This document shows, in pieces, positions 8,270-16,574 of a DNA stretch of 64,000 nt; position 1 is the first letter of the stretch; each line of letters starts with the position of its first letter. The notes beneath the pieces were generated by a model. That model made no database searches. It saw only the letters and a list, made by a program, of their open reading frames with translations, and had not been told where the DNA came from. The position numbers and the translations under genes are program-made. The DNA comes from Nocardioides sp. L-11A (GTDB lineage Bacteria; Actinomycetota; Actinomycetes; Propionibacteriales; Nocardioidaceae): NCBI GenBank assembly GCA_029961745.1, contig CP124680.1, positions 5,022,001 to 5,086,000 on the forward strand. Reading direction: 5' to 3'.

Positions 8270-9114
8270 CGGGATCCCCCGAGACGGGCGAGGAGCGCGC
8301 GGGCCGGCAGCTCCCCCACGGGTACGACGACCGGCCGGTCCGGCGCGAGGTCGGCCGGACGCTCCAGCACGGCGAGCATCACCTCGAGCGCCGCATCGGC
8401 GGCGACGTCGATCGGGACCTGGCCACGCTCGGCGGGCACCGGCCAGAGGAGGGCGTCGCGCGGTCCGCTGATCGTGACCCCGTCGCCCTCCAGGCCGGCG
8501 AGTGCGGACCGACAGGCGTCGCGCAGCGCTCGGGCCTCCGCGGGGCCGACATCGGGGTCGGTGTCCAGCGCTCGGCTGATGCAGGCGGTCGCGTCGGCGG
8601 CACCGTCGGCCGCGGTCTGCCAGGACGGCGGCAGCAGCACCTCGACCTGCGCGACCAGGGCGTCGGCGTACGCGCGGGCGGTCTCCTGGCCGCCGGGGAC
8701 GCTCGGCGGGGGGACGGGGTCGGCCCCCGGCTGCCCCCGGTGGACGGCCGCGGCGGCGACGTCGAAGCGGGGCCAGCGGCGGCCGGCGGCGAGGGTCAGC
8801 ACCTGCTCGAAGCCGGTCACCTCGTCGAGGGACACCGCCAGGTGCACCGGCGCCGCGGCGGCCGCGTGGAGGGCGCGGACCTCGTCCGCCCAGGCCGCGA
8901 GCCCGTCCGGCGTCGGCTCGGACAGCAGCTCGGCGACGGCGCCGACCACGAGCAGCGTCCGGTCGTCGGACAGCTCGGCGACGTCGACGACGGTGACCTC
9001 GGGCCGCTCCTCCTCGTCGCGGGTGATCCGGTCGTCCTCGAGCGAGGCCCACCAGGCGGGCACGGCGAAGGCGTTCATCCCGTCCGTGGCGTCGGGCACG
9101 TACAGCAGGCTCAT
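8266..9114 (-). CDS. Unrecognised protein coupled to sulfotransferase-like genes
   Basis: I do not recognise this 282-residue protein. It has no signal peptide, no obvious membrane segment and no P-loop. The N-terminal 120 residues look like an alpha/beta domain (VTVVDVAELSDDRTLLVVGA, then PVHLAVSLDE). The C-terminal part is acidic and Ala-rich, with repeated Pro-Val-Pro turns. The stop overlaps the start of the sulfotransferase-like gene at 8269 (ATGA), which implies coupled translation and perhaps a physical partnership. It lies between two sulfotransferase-like genes and shares none of their motifs, so it is not a decayed copy. A second possible start is Met13. Confidence 0.6.
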   Translation of the reverse strand: MSLLYVPDATDGMNAFAVPAWWASLEDDRITRDEEERPEVTVVDVAELSDDRTLLVVGAVAELLSEPTPDGLAAWADEVRALHAAAAAPVHLAVSLDEVTGFEQVLTLAAGRRWPRFDVAAAAVHRGQPGADPVPPPSVPGGQETARAYADALVAQVEVLLPPSWQTAADGAADATACISRALDTDPDVGPAEARALRDACRSALAGLEGDGVTISGPRDALLWPVPAERGQVPIDVAADAALEVMLAVLERPADLAPDRPVVVPVGELPARALLARLGGSR

Positions 9115-9175
9115 CGCGGTCCCCGCGACGTCGTTCGGGGGAGCGCGACGGAGGAGAGGAGCGCCGTGGGGAGGC

Positions 9176-10357
9176 TCATCGCCGCGTCACCCGGCGCCGG
9201 GCGCGGCGGGCGAGCTCGCCGAGCAGCTCCCGGCCGCCGTACGTCGTGAGGTCGGTCCGTCCCGGCGTCGCTGCGGCGGCCGCGTGCCCGCGGGAGGCGT
9301 GCTCGAGCGCCGCGGTGAAGACGACGTCCGTCAGCCGCCCGGCGCTCGCCACGTCGACGGCCGTGGGCACCGCGACCTGCTCGGCGTGGTCGGCGGGGTC
9401 GACGAGCAGGTCGGCGAGGTCGCCGACCACGGTCACGCCCGAGGCCTCGACGACGGCGTTCCACGCGGCGGCATACTCGTTGGCGCGCTCGGCCACCCAG
9501 CGCGGGGCACGGATCGGGTGGGGGGCCAGGGTGTTGGTGTAGTCGCGCAGCGGGACCCGGGCCAGCACGCCGATCGCCTCCATCCACGTGGCGTGGTCGC
9601 CGCCGTGGTCGGTGTAGGCGCGGTTGAACTGCCGCAGCATCTCGGCCTCGGGGTAGGGCAGGGACGCATTGCCCTCCGGGACCGCCTCGAGCACCTCGGG
9701 GACGCCCATCAGCCGCTCGAAGACGCGGAGGGTCCGCGCCCGGTCGCGCGCGTCGGGGACGACCAGGACGATCCTGTCCTCGCCGAAGACCGGCCCCCAC
9801 TCCTCGACGATGCGGCGCAGGCTGAACCGGTGCAGCATCGGCGCGAACCGGACGTAGTCGACGCTCACCTCGCCGGCGACCGAGACCGCCTCGAACTGGC
9901 TGGTCGCCCACTCCTCCAGGGACTGCACGCCGCGCCGGCGCAGCCACTGCTGCCACTGGGACACCATCAGCGGCGCGAGGGGGCGCAGCGTGACGACCAC
10001 GTGCGTCTCGGCGCCCAGGCGGTCGGCGAGATAGGCGACCCGCTCCCCCTTCGCGTGGCTCAGCGACTCGCTGGACCAGAACGTGCAGCGCGCGGTGGAC
10101 GTGCGGAAGTCGCGCGCCAGCTCCTGCCAGCGCTCCTCCCAGCTCCCTTGCCAGAACTCGGCCAGGCCGTCGGCCGCCACCTGACCGACGCGCATCTCGT
10201 GCCGCCCCTTGCCCACGTTGTGCGCGCCGAGCTCCTCCAGCCGCGGCCGGGCCCGGTCGAGAGCACCCTGCAGGGCCGTCGTACCGGTCTTGGGGAGGCC
10301 GATGTGGAGGAACCGCGAGCCGTCCGGCAGGGCGTCGGGCAGGGCCACAGAGCGCAT
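9176..10357 (-). CDS. Sulfotransferase-like P-loop protein, paralogue 5 (first gene of the operon)
   Basis: 393 residues with the P-loop HIGLPKTGTTALQ at residues 18-30, LRPLAPLMVSQWQQWLRR as the likely 3'-phosphate site, and the shared VVPDARDRARTLRVFERLMGVP. It belongs to the MPK subtype with the genes at 4588 and 5765. It leads the minus-strand run 10357 to 3143. AAGGAG lies eleven bases before the ATG, and a TAGGAT -10 element lies further upstream, so this promoter makes an mRNA with a leader, unlike many genes in the window. The acceptor is probably a surface glycan, since a polymer synthase and CDP-ribitol enzyme flank the group. Confidence 0.7.
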   Translation of the reverse strand: MRSVALPDALPDGSRFLHIGLPKTGTTALQGALDRARPRLEELGAHNVGKGRHEMRVGQVAADGLAEFWQGSWEERWQELARDFRTSTARCTFWSSESLSHAKGERVAYLADRLGAETHVVVTLRPLAPLMVSQWQQWLRRRGVQSLEEWATSQFEAVSVAGEVSVDYVRFAPMLHRFSLRRIVEEWGPVFGEDRIVLVVPDARDRARTLRVFERLMGVPEVLEAVPEGNASLPYPEAEMLRQFNRAYTDHGGDHATWMEAIGVLARVPLRDYTNTLAPHPIRAPRWVAERANEYAAAWNAVVEASGVTVVGDLADLLVDPADHAEQVAVPTAVDVASAGRLTDVVFTAALEHASRGHAAAAATPGRTDLTTYGGRELLGELARRARRRVTRR

Positions 10358-10394
10358 CGCGCGGACAACTCCTTCGATCGGGCGGGAAACCCTG

Positions 10395-10400
10395 ATCCTA
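10395..10400 (-). promoter_or_regulatory. -10 element (TAGGAT) of the sulfotransferase operon
   Basis: On the minus strand TAGGAT lies 37 bases upstream of the ATG at 10357, with an AAGGAG ribosome site between them. It would serve the five cotranscribed genes plus the CDP-ribitol-type enzyme down to 3143. Confidence 0.45.
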
Positions 10401-10420
10401 GCCAGGTGTGGGGTCGCCTC

Positions 10421-10510
10421 GGATTCATCACGGTATGTAGCCGAGCCGGCGCTTCTTTAGTGGGGCTCCGCTACAGAAGTGATGCTCGACCTACATCCCG
10501 TGATGAATCC
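10421..10510. repeat. 90-bp nested inverted repeat, family A copy 1
   Basis: The outer 20-bp arms are GGATTCATCACGGTATGTAG and CTACATCCCGTGATGAATCC, differing by one base from perfect pairing. An inner arm pair, around CTTCTTTAG and CTACAGAAGTG, surrounds TGGGGCTCCG. It lies just after the 3' end of the polymerase gene at 10598 and upstream of the sulfotransferase operon promoter. Three more copies of exactly the same length occur in the window. Confidence 0.85.
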
Positions 10511-10546
10511 GACTCCACCCACCCCACGCAACCCACGCAGGTCAGA

Positions 10547-10584
10547 GCAACCGGAGCGAGCAACCGGAGCGAGCAGCCGGAGCA
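10547..10584. repeat. 13-bp tandem repeat, three units
   Basis: GCAACCGGAGCGA occurs at 10547-10559 and 10560-10572, followed by a diverged third unit GCAGCCGGAGCA. It lies between repeat family A copy 1 and the end of the polymerase gene. No function is evident. Confidence 0.6.
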
Positions 10585-10597
10585 GCGACGGCCGCGA

Positions 10598-13500
10598 TCA
10601 CCGACCCTCGAAGAAGGCGGCCGCGACCCGCTCCGCGGCATGACCGTCCATGAACCGGTTGAACCGCCGGTGGAAGGTCTCCATCGCGCCGGCGTACCTG
10701 CGCCGGAGGCCGTCGAGGTCGCGGAGCAGGTCGACGACCTCGTCCGCGGTGTCGACGTGCGGGCCGGGAGCGGTGGGGACGTAGTCGTAGAGGAAGCCGC
10801 GCACGCCGCCGACGTAGGTGTCGAGGTCGGGGACGAGGAACACCATCGGCCGCCCGGTGAGAGCGAAGTCGAAGCGCAGCGACGAGTAGTCGAGCACGGC
10901 CGCGTCGGCGGCGAGGATCAGGTCGTTGATCTCGGGGTACTCGGTGACGTCGAGGAAGCGGGTGGTCCCGCTCCCGTCGCCGGCCGGGTTGTGGAAGCGG
11001 TGGCCGCGCAGCAGGAGCACGTAGTCGGGGCCCAGGTCGCGGGCCGCGGCGGCCACGTCGAGGTGGTGGACGGCGTCGGCGGCGCGCCAGTTCGTGGCCT
11101 GGTCGTCACGCCAGGTGGGGGCGTAGAGGATCGCCTTCTGGTGGGGCGCGATGCCGAGCCGGCGGCGCACGTCCTCGCGGACCACGGCAGCGCGCTCCCC
11201 GACGAGGACGTCGTCGCGCGGATAGCCCTCGCTGTGGATGGGGCCGTCGTAGGCGTACTCGCGGCGGTAGTACTGGTCCATGTCCGGCTCGGGCGTGAGG
11301 ATCAGGTCCCACTGCCGCGAGGTGCGGGCCAGCTCCAGCTCGATGCGGCGCGGCGGGTAGTGCTTGGCGTCCCACATCCGGATGCCCATCGACTTCGACG
11401 GGTAGCCGTGGAAGGTCTGGAGCAGCCGCTGGCCAGGCCGCTTGCGGAACCAGCGCTCCGGGTCGATGTTCATGCACAGGCTGCCGGCGGCCGCCAGGAC
11501 GCGGTACCACTCGCGGGTGGTCATCACGACGGGTACGCCGCCCTCGGGCACCCACGACGCGGCCGAGGCCACGCCCCAGTAGAGCGTCAGGTCGGGTCGG
11601 GTACGCCGCAGGTGCTCGTGCAGCGCGAGCTGGCTGTCGGTGGCGGAGGCGCCGACATAGGACTGGAAGTAGACCGCGTCGGGCTCGAGCGGGATGTCTC
11701 CGTCGGCGTACCACTCCTGGAGTTGGGTCTGGCCGAACGGGACGCGCTCCTGGACCGGCACCGGCGGGAGCAGCTCGACGCCGGCGACGCGGCCCTCCTG
11801 GACGACGCGGGCGGAGTAGCCGGGGTGCTCGGAGCCGACCATGAAGTGGTGGAGGCGGTCGATGCCACGCTCACCGAGGAGGGTGCGGGTGGTCGTTCCG
11901 CGGCTGGTCACTGCCAGCCAGAACCAGGCGGGCGCGAGGGGCCGCTCGCCGAGGCCCCAGCGGTCGGTCGTGAGGGTGACGCTGGCGCGGACGGCGCCGC
12001 CGTCGTCGGCCGGCGGCAGGTCGGTGGCGAGGACCTCGGTGCCGCCGACCTGGGTGAGGAGGGCGAGTCGGGCGTCGTCGGGCGCCGAAGCACCGAGCCA
12101 GTGGCCGGTCACGTCGAGCCGGAGGCCCTCGACGGCGATGTCGTCGACGACCAGGGTGCCCGCGGTCTCGTACAGCTCGGTGTCGCCGGTCGCCGTGCGG
12201 GAGCCGACGACTTCACCGGCACCGACGCCGAGCCATTGGGGCGCACCCGCGGGCCAGCCGAGGGCCAGCTCGCGCCCGTCGGCGGTGAGGACGTGCACCT
12301 GCCAGCGACGCTGTCCGGTCCAGGCCGCGGGGACCTGGAGCCGGAACGCGAGTCCGCCGTCGGGCCCGGGCGTGGTCGTGGCCCGGACCTGCTGGGTGCC
12401 CTGGATGACGCGTAGACCGGTGACCGGCGTTCCGCCGCCGCTGCCCGGCGGCTGGTCGAGGACGCCGGAGACGCTGCGACCTTCGACCTCCAGCGAGCGC
12501 AGCCGGGGACCACGATCGGGCCGGACCCGCAGGCCGACGACGTCGGAGCGCGGGTTGAAGGCCACCACGGACCCGGCGACGGGGCGCGGCGCGAGGTGGT
12601 CGCGCCCGATGAACCCGGCCGAGGCCTGCTCGTCGATGAGCGGCACCGCGCCGGAGCGGCGTACGCCGTCGACGTCGATGTCGACCTCGACGACCCAGGT
12701 GGCAGCGCCCTCCGGATCGCCTGGGCTGCCGGGGCTGGCGGCGACCACATCGGCGACCGGGACCGCGGCGTCGAAGGCCCCCCAGGAGAAGTCCTGGTGA
12801 CGGCGCAGCGCCTGGTTGGCGCGGGCGTCGCGGAACTGGCGGACCTCCAGCGGGATCCGCCGGCCGGTGGCGCGGTCGACGAGCGCGCACTCGATCGCCG
12901 GGCTCGCGCTCATGTGGACGAAGTCGACGGCGGCGAAGATCGTCAGCTCGAGGGTCGCGGCATCCACCCAGCGGGCCTCGCGCAGCATCGCGCGGAACCG
13001 GGTCTCGTCGGCGGTCATCTCGAACAGCTCCGCCGGGATGCCGAGCGCGGCGTCGTCGTGGTGCGGGAGCAGCGCCCAGACCCGGCCGTCGCGGACCTCG
13101 GTGGGCCGGTTGCCGCGCGTGAACAGCCGGGCGCCGAGGAAGTCCTCGAGCGGCTTGCGGTGGTCGTGCTGGAGCAGCCAGAGCTTGACCCGGGCCTCGG
13201 CGTTGAGTCGGGCCCAGACGTGCTCGTCGGCGGCGTCGAGCAGCATCGCGACGTGGTCGCGCAGGGTCTGCCACTGGTGCGCGTCGGCCCGCTCGACGTC
13301 GGCGATGAGCGGCTGCACCGCGGTGTCGAGCACGCCCCACAGGAACCACTCGCGGACCTCGGGGAGGCCGAGCGCCTCGACCCGGTGCCAGGTGTGGTCG
13401 TTGCGGTCGATCCAGCCCGCCAGCCCGCTCAGCACGTCGGGGACGGTGCCGACCTGGACCCCGTCGCGACGGTCGGTGGGGATGTAGGTGAAGTCGCTGA

Positions 13501-14215
13501 GCAGGTCGAACGCGGGCGCCTGCTCCAGCAACCCGAGCGCCACGTCGGCACCGTCGGGGAACTCGTCGCTGAAGCGCAGGCCGGCCTCGGCCCAGAACGC
13601 GCGGGTGACGAGCTTGTTGCCCAGGCCCAGGTCGGTGACGGCGACGGGGGTCGCGGCGAGCGTGGTGCCGCGCACGGGGGTGTGGTGCGCGGCGTCGTAC
13701 GCCGAGTCGGGGATCCAGCCGGCGATGTCGGGCTCGCGCATCGCGCCGACGACCACGGGCGAGCCGGAGCGGTGGTGGGCCTCGACGAGCCGCTCGACGC
13801 CGGTGTGGACGAAGTCGTCGCCGGCGTTCGTCACGACCACGACCAGCTCGCCGGAGGCGGCGGCGACCCCGGCGTTGCGGGCGGCGGCGAGGGACCTCTC
13901 CACCCGGAGCCGGGTCTTGATCCGCCAGTCCTCGGCGGCATGCTCGCGCACGGTCGCGCTGACCCTGTCGTGCCTCCCGAAGCGCACGACGAGGACCTCG
14001 AGGTTGCGGTAGGTCTGGACCTTGAGCGAGTCCAGGCAGGTGCCGATCCGGGTGGTGTCGTCGTCGCTGACCGGCAGCACCACGGTGACCAGCGGCCCGG
14101 AGAACTCACCCCGGAAGCGCCGGGTGACCCGGCCGAGGGGGCCACGCAGCCTCCCGGGTCCTGCCTTGGCGATCCGGATCAGGCCCTGCTGGGCGCGGGC
14201 GCGGTCGAGTGCCAC
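10598..14215 (-). CDS. Glycosyltransferase family 2 / CDP-glycerol-type glycerophosphotransferase fusion
   Basis: This 1205-residue protein starts with a GT2 domain (LVTVVLPVSDDD near residue 42, CLDSLKVQTYRNLEVLVVRFG, RSLAAARNAGVAAASGE). A beta-rich middle region of about 500 residues follows. It ends in a TagF/TarL-type polymer synthase domain from about residue 830, marked by QTFHGYPSKSMGI, ILYAPTWRD, LLRGHRFHN and VLDYSSLRFDF. Such enzymes extend glycerol- or ribitol-phosphate chains from CDP-polyols. With the CDP-ribitol-type enzyme at 3143 this points to a teichoic-acid-like polymer. The GTG start at 14215 has GGAAGGA eleven bases upstream. It has no signal peptide, so it acts at the inner membrane face. 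Confidence 0.88.
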   Translation of the reverse strand: MALDRARAQQGLIRIAKAGPGRLRGPLGRVTRRFRGEFSGPLVTVVLPVSDDDTTRIGTCLDSLKVQTYRNLEVLVVRFGRHDRVSATVREHAAEDWRIKTRLRVERSLAAARNAGVAAASGELVVVVTNAGDDFVHTGVERLVEAHHRSGSPVVVGAMREPDIAGWIPDSAYDAAHHTPVRGTTLAATPVAVTDLGLGNKLVTRAFWAEAGLRFSDEFPDGADVALGLLEQAPAFDLLSDFTYIPTDRRDGVQVGTVPDVLSGLAGWIDRNDHTWHRVEALGLPEVREWFLWGVLDTAVQPLIADVERADAHQWQTLRDHVAMLLDAADEHVWARLNAEARVKLWLLQHDHRKPLEDFLGARLFTRGNRPTEVRDGRVWALLPHHDDAALGIPAELFEMTADETRFRAMLREARWVDAATLELTIFAAVDFVHMSASPAIECALVDRATGRRIPLEVRQFRDARANQALRRHQDFSWGAFDAAVPVADVVAASPGSPGDPEGAATWVVEVDIDVDGVRRSGAVPLIDEQASAGFIGRDHLAPRPVAGSVVAFNPRSDVVGLRVRPDRGPRLRSLEVEGRSVSGVLDQPPGSGGGTPVTGLRVIQGTQQVRATTTPGPDGGLAFRLQVPAAWTGQRRWQVHVLTADGRELALGWPAGAPQWLGVGAGEVVGSRTATGDTELYETAGTLVVDDIAVEGLRLDVTGHWLGASAPDDARLALLTQVGGTEVLATDLPPADDGGAVRASVTLTTDRWGLGERPLAPAWFWLAVTSRGTTTRTLLGERGIDRLHHFMVGSEHPGYSARVVQEGRVAGVELLPPVPVQERVPFGQTQLQEWYADGDIPLEPDAVYFQSYVGASATDSQLALHEHLRRTRPDLTLYWGVASAASWVPEGGVPVVMTTREWYRVLAAAGSLCMNIDPERWFRKRPGQRLLQTFHGYPSKSMGIRMWDAKHYPPRRIELELARTSRQWDLILTPEPDMDQYYRREYAYDGPIHSEGYPRDDVLVGERAAVVREDVRRRLGIAPHQKAILYAPTWRDDQATNWRAADAVHHLDVAAAARDLGPDYVLLLRGHRFHNPAGDGSGTTRFLDVTEYPEINDLILAADAAVLDYSSLRFDFALTGRPMVFLVPDLDTYVGGVRGFLYDYVPTAPGPHVDTADEVVDLLRDLDGLRRRYAGAMETFHRRFNRFMDGHAAERVAAAFFEGR

Positions 14216-14297
14216 GGGCAGCAGCGTCCTTCCGGGTCGGCTAGTGGATGACCACAGGGTCGCCCGATGCTACCCAGCGCGCCCGGGAACCGCGGGG

Positions 14298-14918
14298 TCA
14301 GGCGGGACGACGGGCCTGGTTGCGGGCCTGCGCCTCGAGGGCGTGGATCTGTGCGGTGAGGACGTCGAGCTCGGCCTCGAGCTCCGCGACCCGGACGACG
14401 GCCTGGCCGGCCCGCTCCTCCGCGTCGGCCAGACGCTGGGCGAGGCGGTCCGCGGTGCGCTGGGCCTCCTCGGCCCGGTCGCCGGCCTCGGCCAGCTCGC
14501 GCCGGGCGTCGGCCAGCTCGGCGGCGGCGTCGCCGAGGCGCTTCTCGAGACGGGTGATGGTGGCGTCGCGCTTGGCGACCTTGCCGGTCATGTCGGCGGC
14601 GAACTCGATGTTCTCGCACGCGCGGGCCTCGGCCAGCTCGGCGTAGGCGCGCGCCTGCGCGGCGCGATCGCGCGCAGCCTCCTGACGGGAGTCCAGGAGC
14701 TCGGTATGGGTGATCTTGGTGGCGGCCGCGCCCAGCAGGACGGCGGCGACCGCGGAGATGGTGACCAGGACCCAGGATCCGGTCACGGCCGTGCCGGCGA
14801 CGGCGAGCGCCGCGAGCACGAGGAGCAGGACGGCGACCATGACGCGGGTCGACCGCTGACGACGGCGGCTGCCGGACATGACAGGGCCCGACATCACTGA
14901 GGAGGGCATGCTCAGCAC
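14298..14918 (-). CDS. Two-helix membrane protein with a long coiled coil
   Basis: 206 residues of unknown function. Two hydrophobic segments (about residues 26-43 and 47-65) are followed by a charged, heptad-like coiled coil from about 75 to 200, rich in Ala, Glu and Arg. The likely topology is a hairpin anchor with the coil in the cytoplasm, as in scaffold or polar-growth proteins, but nothing identifies a family. The GTG at 14918 is preferred because GGAGG lies seven bases upstream; inner ATGs follow at 14909, 14894 and 14879. It lies between the polymer synthase and the fol genes and could belong functionally to either. Confidence 0.65.
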   Translation of the reverse strand: MLSMPSSVMSGPVMSGSRRRQRSTRVMVAVLLLVLAALAVAGTAVTGSWVLVTISAVAAVLLGAAATKITHTELLDSRQEAARDRAAQARAYAELAEARACENIEFAADMTGKVAKRDATITRLEKRLGDAAAELADARRELAEAGDRAEEAQRTADRLAQRLADAEERAGQAVVRVAELEAELDVLTAQIHALEAQARNQARRPA

Positions 14919-15067
14919 GGTAAGCCTCCAAAGGGCCCGGACGCGGCAGACACGCTTGTCCCACCCGTCCCAACCGTCACAGGAGGTCTCGTCGTACCCG
15001 GCAAATGGGTCGGGGACCGGGCCGTTTCACGACCCGTTCGCCGGGTGCGACCTCACCTGCCCGCCAC

Positions 15068-15571
15068 TCACGGCGCGTCGTGGACCCGGCAGGCCCGCTC
15101 CAGCAGCAGCCCGGCGACCACGGCCGCGACCGCACAGCCGGCCGCCACGAGCGAGCGCACCAGCCGCTCGTCGGCCAGCTCGGCGGGGTCGCCGATCCAG
15201 GAGAGCGCGTAGCCGACGTACCCGCCGGCGACCAGGGCCGCGACCAGGGCGCTCGCGCGGCCGAGCACCAGCCGATTGACGGCCTGGTGCGCCTCGAGCC
15301 GTTCCCGACGTACGTGCACGGCACGGTGGGTCACCCAGGCGACATAGCCCAGGATCGCGGCGAGCAGCAGCAGCGCGAGCGGCTGCGCGGCCGACACGAG
15401 CGGGGGTACGACGCCCAGCCGGTCGCACAGCGGATGGAGGACCCAGCCCCCGACGAGTCCGATCGCCACCCACACCAGCACGGTGGGCAGGCCCGTCGGC
15501 CGCAGCCCGTCCGGCGACGGGCCCGGGGGCTGCTCGGGCTCCTCGGGCGTCGGGATCGGGTCCCGGCTCAC
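15068..15571 (-). CDS. DUF3180 family membrane protein
   Basis: 167 residues with a Pro-rich N-terminal tail (about 25 residues) and four predicted membrane helices (about 31-47, 61-80, 105-127 and 136-157). This matches the DUF3180 family, which is found next to folK in actinobacteria; the M. tuberculosis counterpart is probably Rv3605c. The function is unknown. It follows folK by 29 bases in the same direction and is probably the last gene of the folP-folB-folK operon. The interval before it holds a short tandem repeat. Confidence 0.85.
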   Translation of the reverse strand: MSRDPIPTPEEPEQPPGPSPDGLRPTGLPTVLVWVAIGLVGGWVLHPLCDRLGVVPPLVSAAQPLALLLLAAILGYVAWVTHRAVHVRRERLEAHQAVNRLVLGRASALVAALVAGGYVGYALSWIGDPAELADERLVRSLVAAGCAVAAVVAGLLLERACRVHDAP

Positions 15572-15578
15572 GCGCGGA

Positions 15579-15608
15579 TCACTCGGGGGTCACTCGGGGG
15601 TCACTCGG
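15579..15608. repeat. 11-bp tandem repeat across the folK stop codon
   Basis: TCACTCGGGGG occurs at 15579 and 15590, with a partial third unit at 15601. On the minus strand every unit contains TGA, and the folK stop codon is the first. Slippage here would therefore not extend FolK. Confidence 0.7.
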
Positions 15609-16170
15609 TCGCGAGCACCAGGTCGTCACGACGGGTGAGGCCGTCAGCGCCGATCGCGGCGAGCAGGTCGGCGACGGGGCCGCGGTCGAGCAGCACGGCG
15701 TCCTGCTCGAGGTCGAGCCAGGGCCGCAGCACGAACGCCCGCTCGTGGGCGCGCGGGTGCGGCAGGCGCAGCTCCTCGGTGTCGCTGCGGCGGTCGCCGA
15801 CGACGATCAGGTCGACGTCGAGGGTGCGCGGCGCGTTGGCGACCTCGCCGCGCTCGCGGTCGAAGGCGTCCTCGATGGCCAGCGCGCGGTCGAGGAGACG
15901 GTGCGCCGACAGGGTGGTGTCGGCGAGGACCACGGCGTTGAGGAAGTTCTGCGCGTCGGGTGGGCAGTCGACCGGGACGCTCTCGTAGACCGGCGAGACG
16001 CCGGTGACCCAGAGCTCCGGGGTGTCGGCGAGGGCGCCGAGCGCGCCCTGCAGGGTCGCGAAGCGCTCGCCCAGGTTGGACCCGAGGGCGATCACCATCC
16101 GGCGGATCGGTCGCATCTCACCGGTCAGCGTGTCCGCGTCGACGATGTTCGGATTGGGGGTCTCGGTCAT
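15601..16170 (-). CDS. folK: 2-amino-4-hydroxy-6-hydroxymethyldihydropteridine diphosphokinase
   Basis: FolK transfers pyrophosphate from ATP to hydroxymethyl-dihydropterin in folate synthesis. The 189 residues carry ALGSNLGERFATLQGAL from about residue 29 and the family signature around RTLDVDLIVVGDR, followed by LPHPRAHERAFVLRPW. The start ATG at 16170 overlaps the folB stop (ATGA), so translation is coupled. The first 20 or so residues before the GSN motif are an extra tail compared with the usual roughly 160-residue enzyme; an inner start at MRPIRR is possible. Confidence 0.95.
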   Translation of the reverse strand: MTETPNPNIVDADTLTGEMRPIRRMVIALGSNLGERFATLQGALGALADTPELWVTGVSPVYESVPVDCPPDAQNFLNAVVLADTTLSAHRLLDRALAIEDAFDRERGEVANAPRTLDVDLIVVGDRRSDTEELRLPHPRAHERAFVLRPWLDLEQDAVLLDRGPVADLLAAIGADGLTRRDDLVLATE

Positions 16171-16574
16171 GCTGGGCCCTCTGCCTTCCCGGTTCGGTCT
16201 CCCACTCCCGCCGCCTCACGGCGCCGGGTGATGGTGAGCTGTACGTCGGCGAACGTCGCCTGGATCGGCGCATCCGGCTTGTGGACGGTCACACGCACCC
16301 ATTCAACACGAGGGTCCAACAGGCAGGTGTCCGCGATCCGCTGCGCGAGGGTCTCGATCAGGTCGACCGGATCCCTCGTCACGACGGCCACGACCTGGTC
16401 CACGAGGCTTCCGTAGTCCACGGTGTCGCGCAAATCGTCCGACGCCGCCGCGGGGGCGGTGTCGACGGCGAGGGTCAGGTCGATCATGAAGACCTGACCG
16501 TCGCGACGCTCATGGTCGAAGACGCCGTGATGGGCGAAGCACTCGATGCCGAGGATGCTCAGCTCGTCCGTCAT
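16167..16574 (-). CDS. folB: Dihydroneopterin aldolase
   Basis: FolB cleaves dihydroneopterin to hydroxymethyl-dihydropterin and glycolaldehyde. The 135-residue frame shows LGIECFAHHGVFDHERRDGQ at the N-terminus (family IxGxxxxxxHGVxxxEr), then TVDYGSLV, LIETLAQRIAD and VTVHKPDAPI, which cover the active-site pocket. The ATG at 16574 overlaps the folP stop (ATGA), and the stop at 16167 overlaps the folK start. A longer reading to 16682 would add a Cys/Arg-rich tail from the folP coding frame and is rejected. The length is normal for the family. Confidence 0.95.
   Translation of the reverse strand: MTDELSILGIECFAHHGVFDHERRDGQVFMIDLTLAVDTAPAAASDDLRDTVDYGSLVDQVVAVVTRDPVDLIETLAQRIADTCLLDPRVEWVRVTVHKPDAPIQATFADVQLTITRRREAAGVGDRTGKAEGPA

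Noticed and set aside
10421..10510. Family A repeats considered as CRISPR repeats or tRNA-like genes
   Set aside because: They are dispersed single copies with internal hairpins, without regular spacers, acceptor stem or anticodon arm.
5576..12415. A very long plus-strand open frame of 2279 codons across the sulfotransferase region
   Set aside because: It is the antisense shadow of several minus-strand genes in high-GC DNA. It has no domain or plausible start, and its composition is typical of a mirrored frame.
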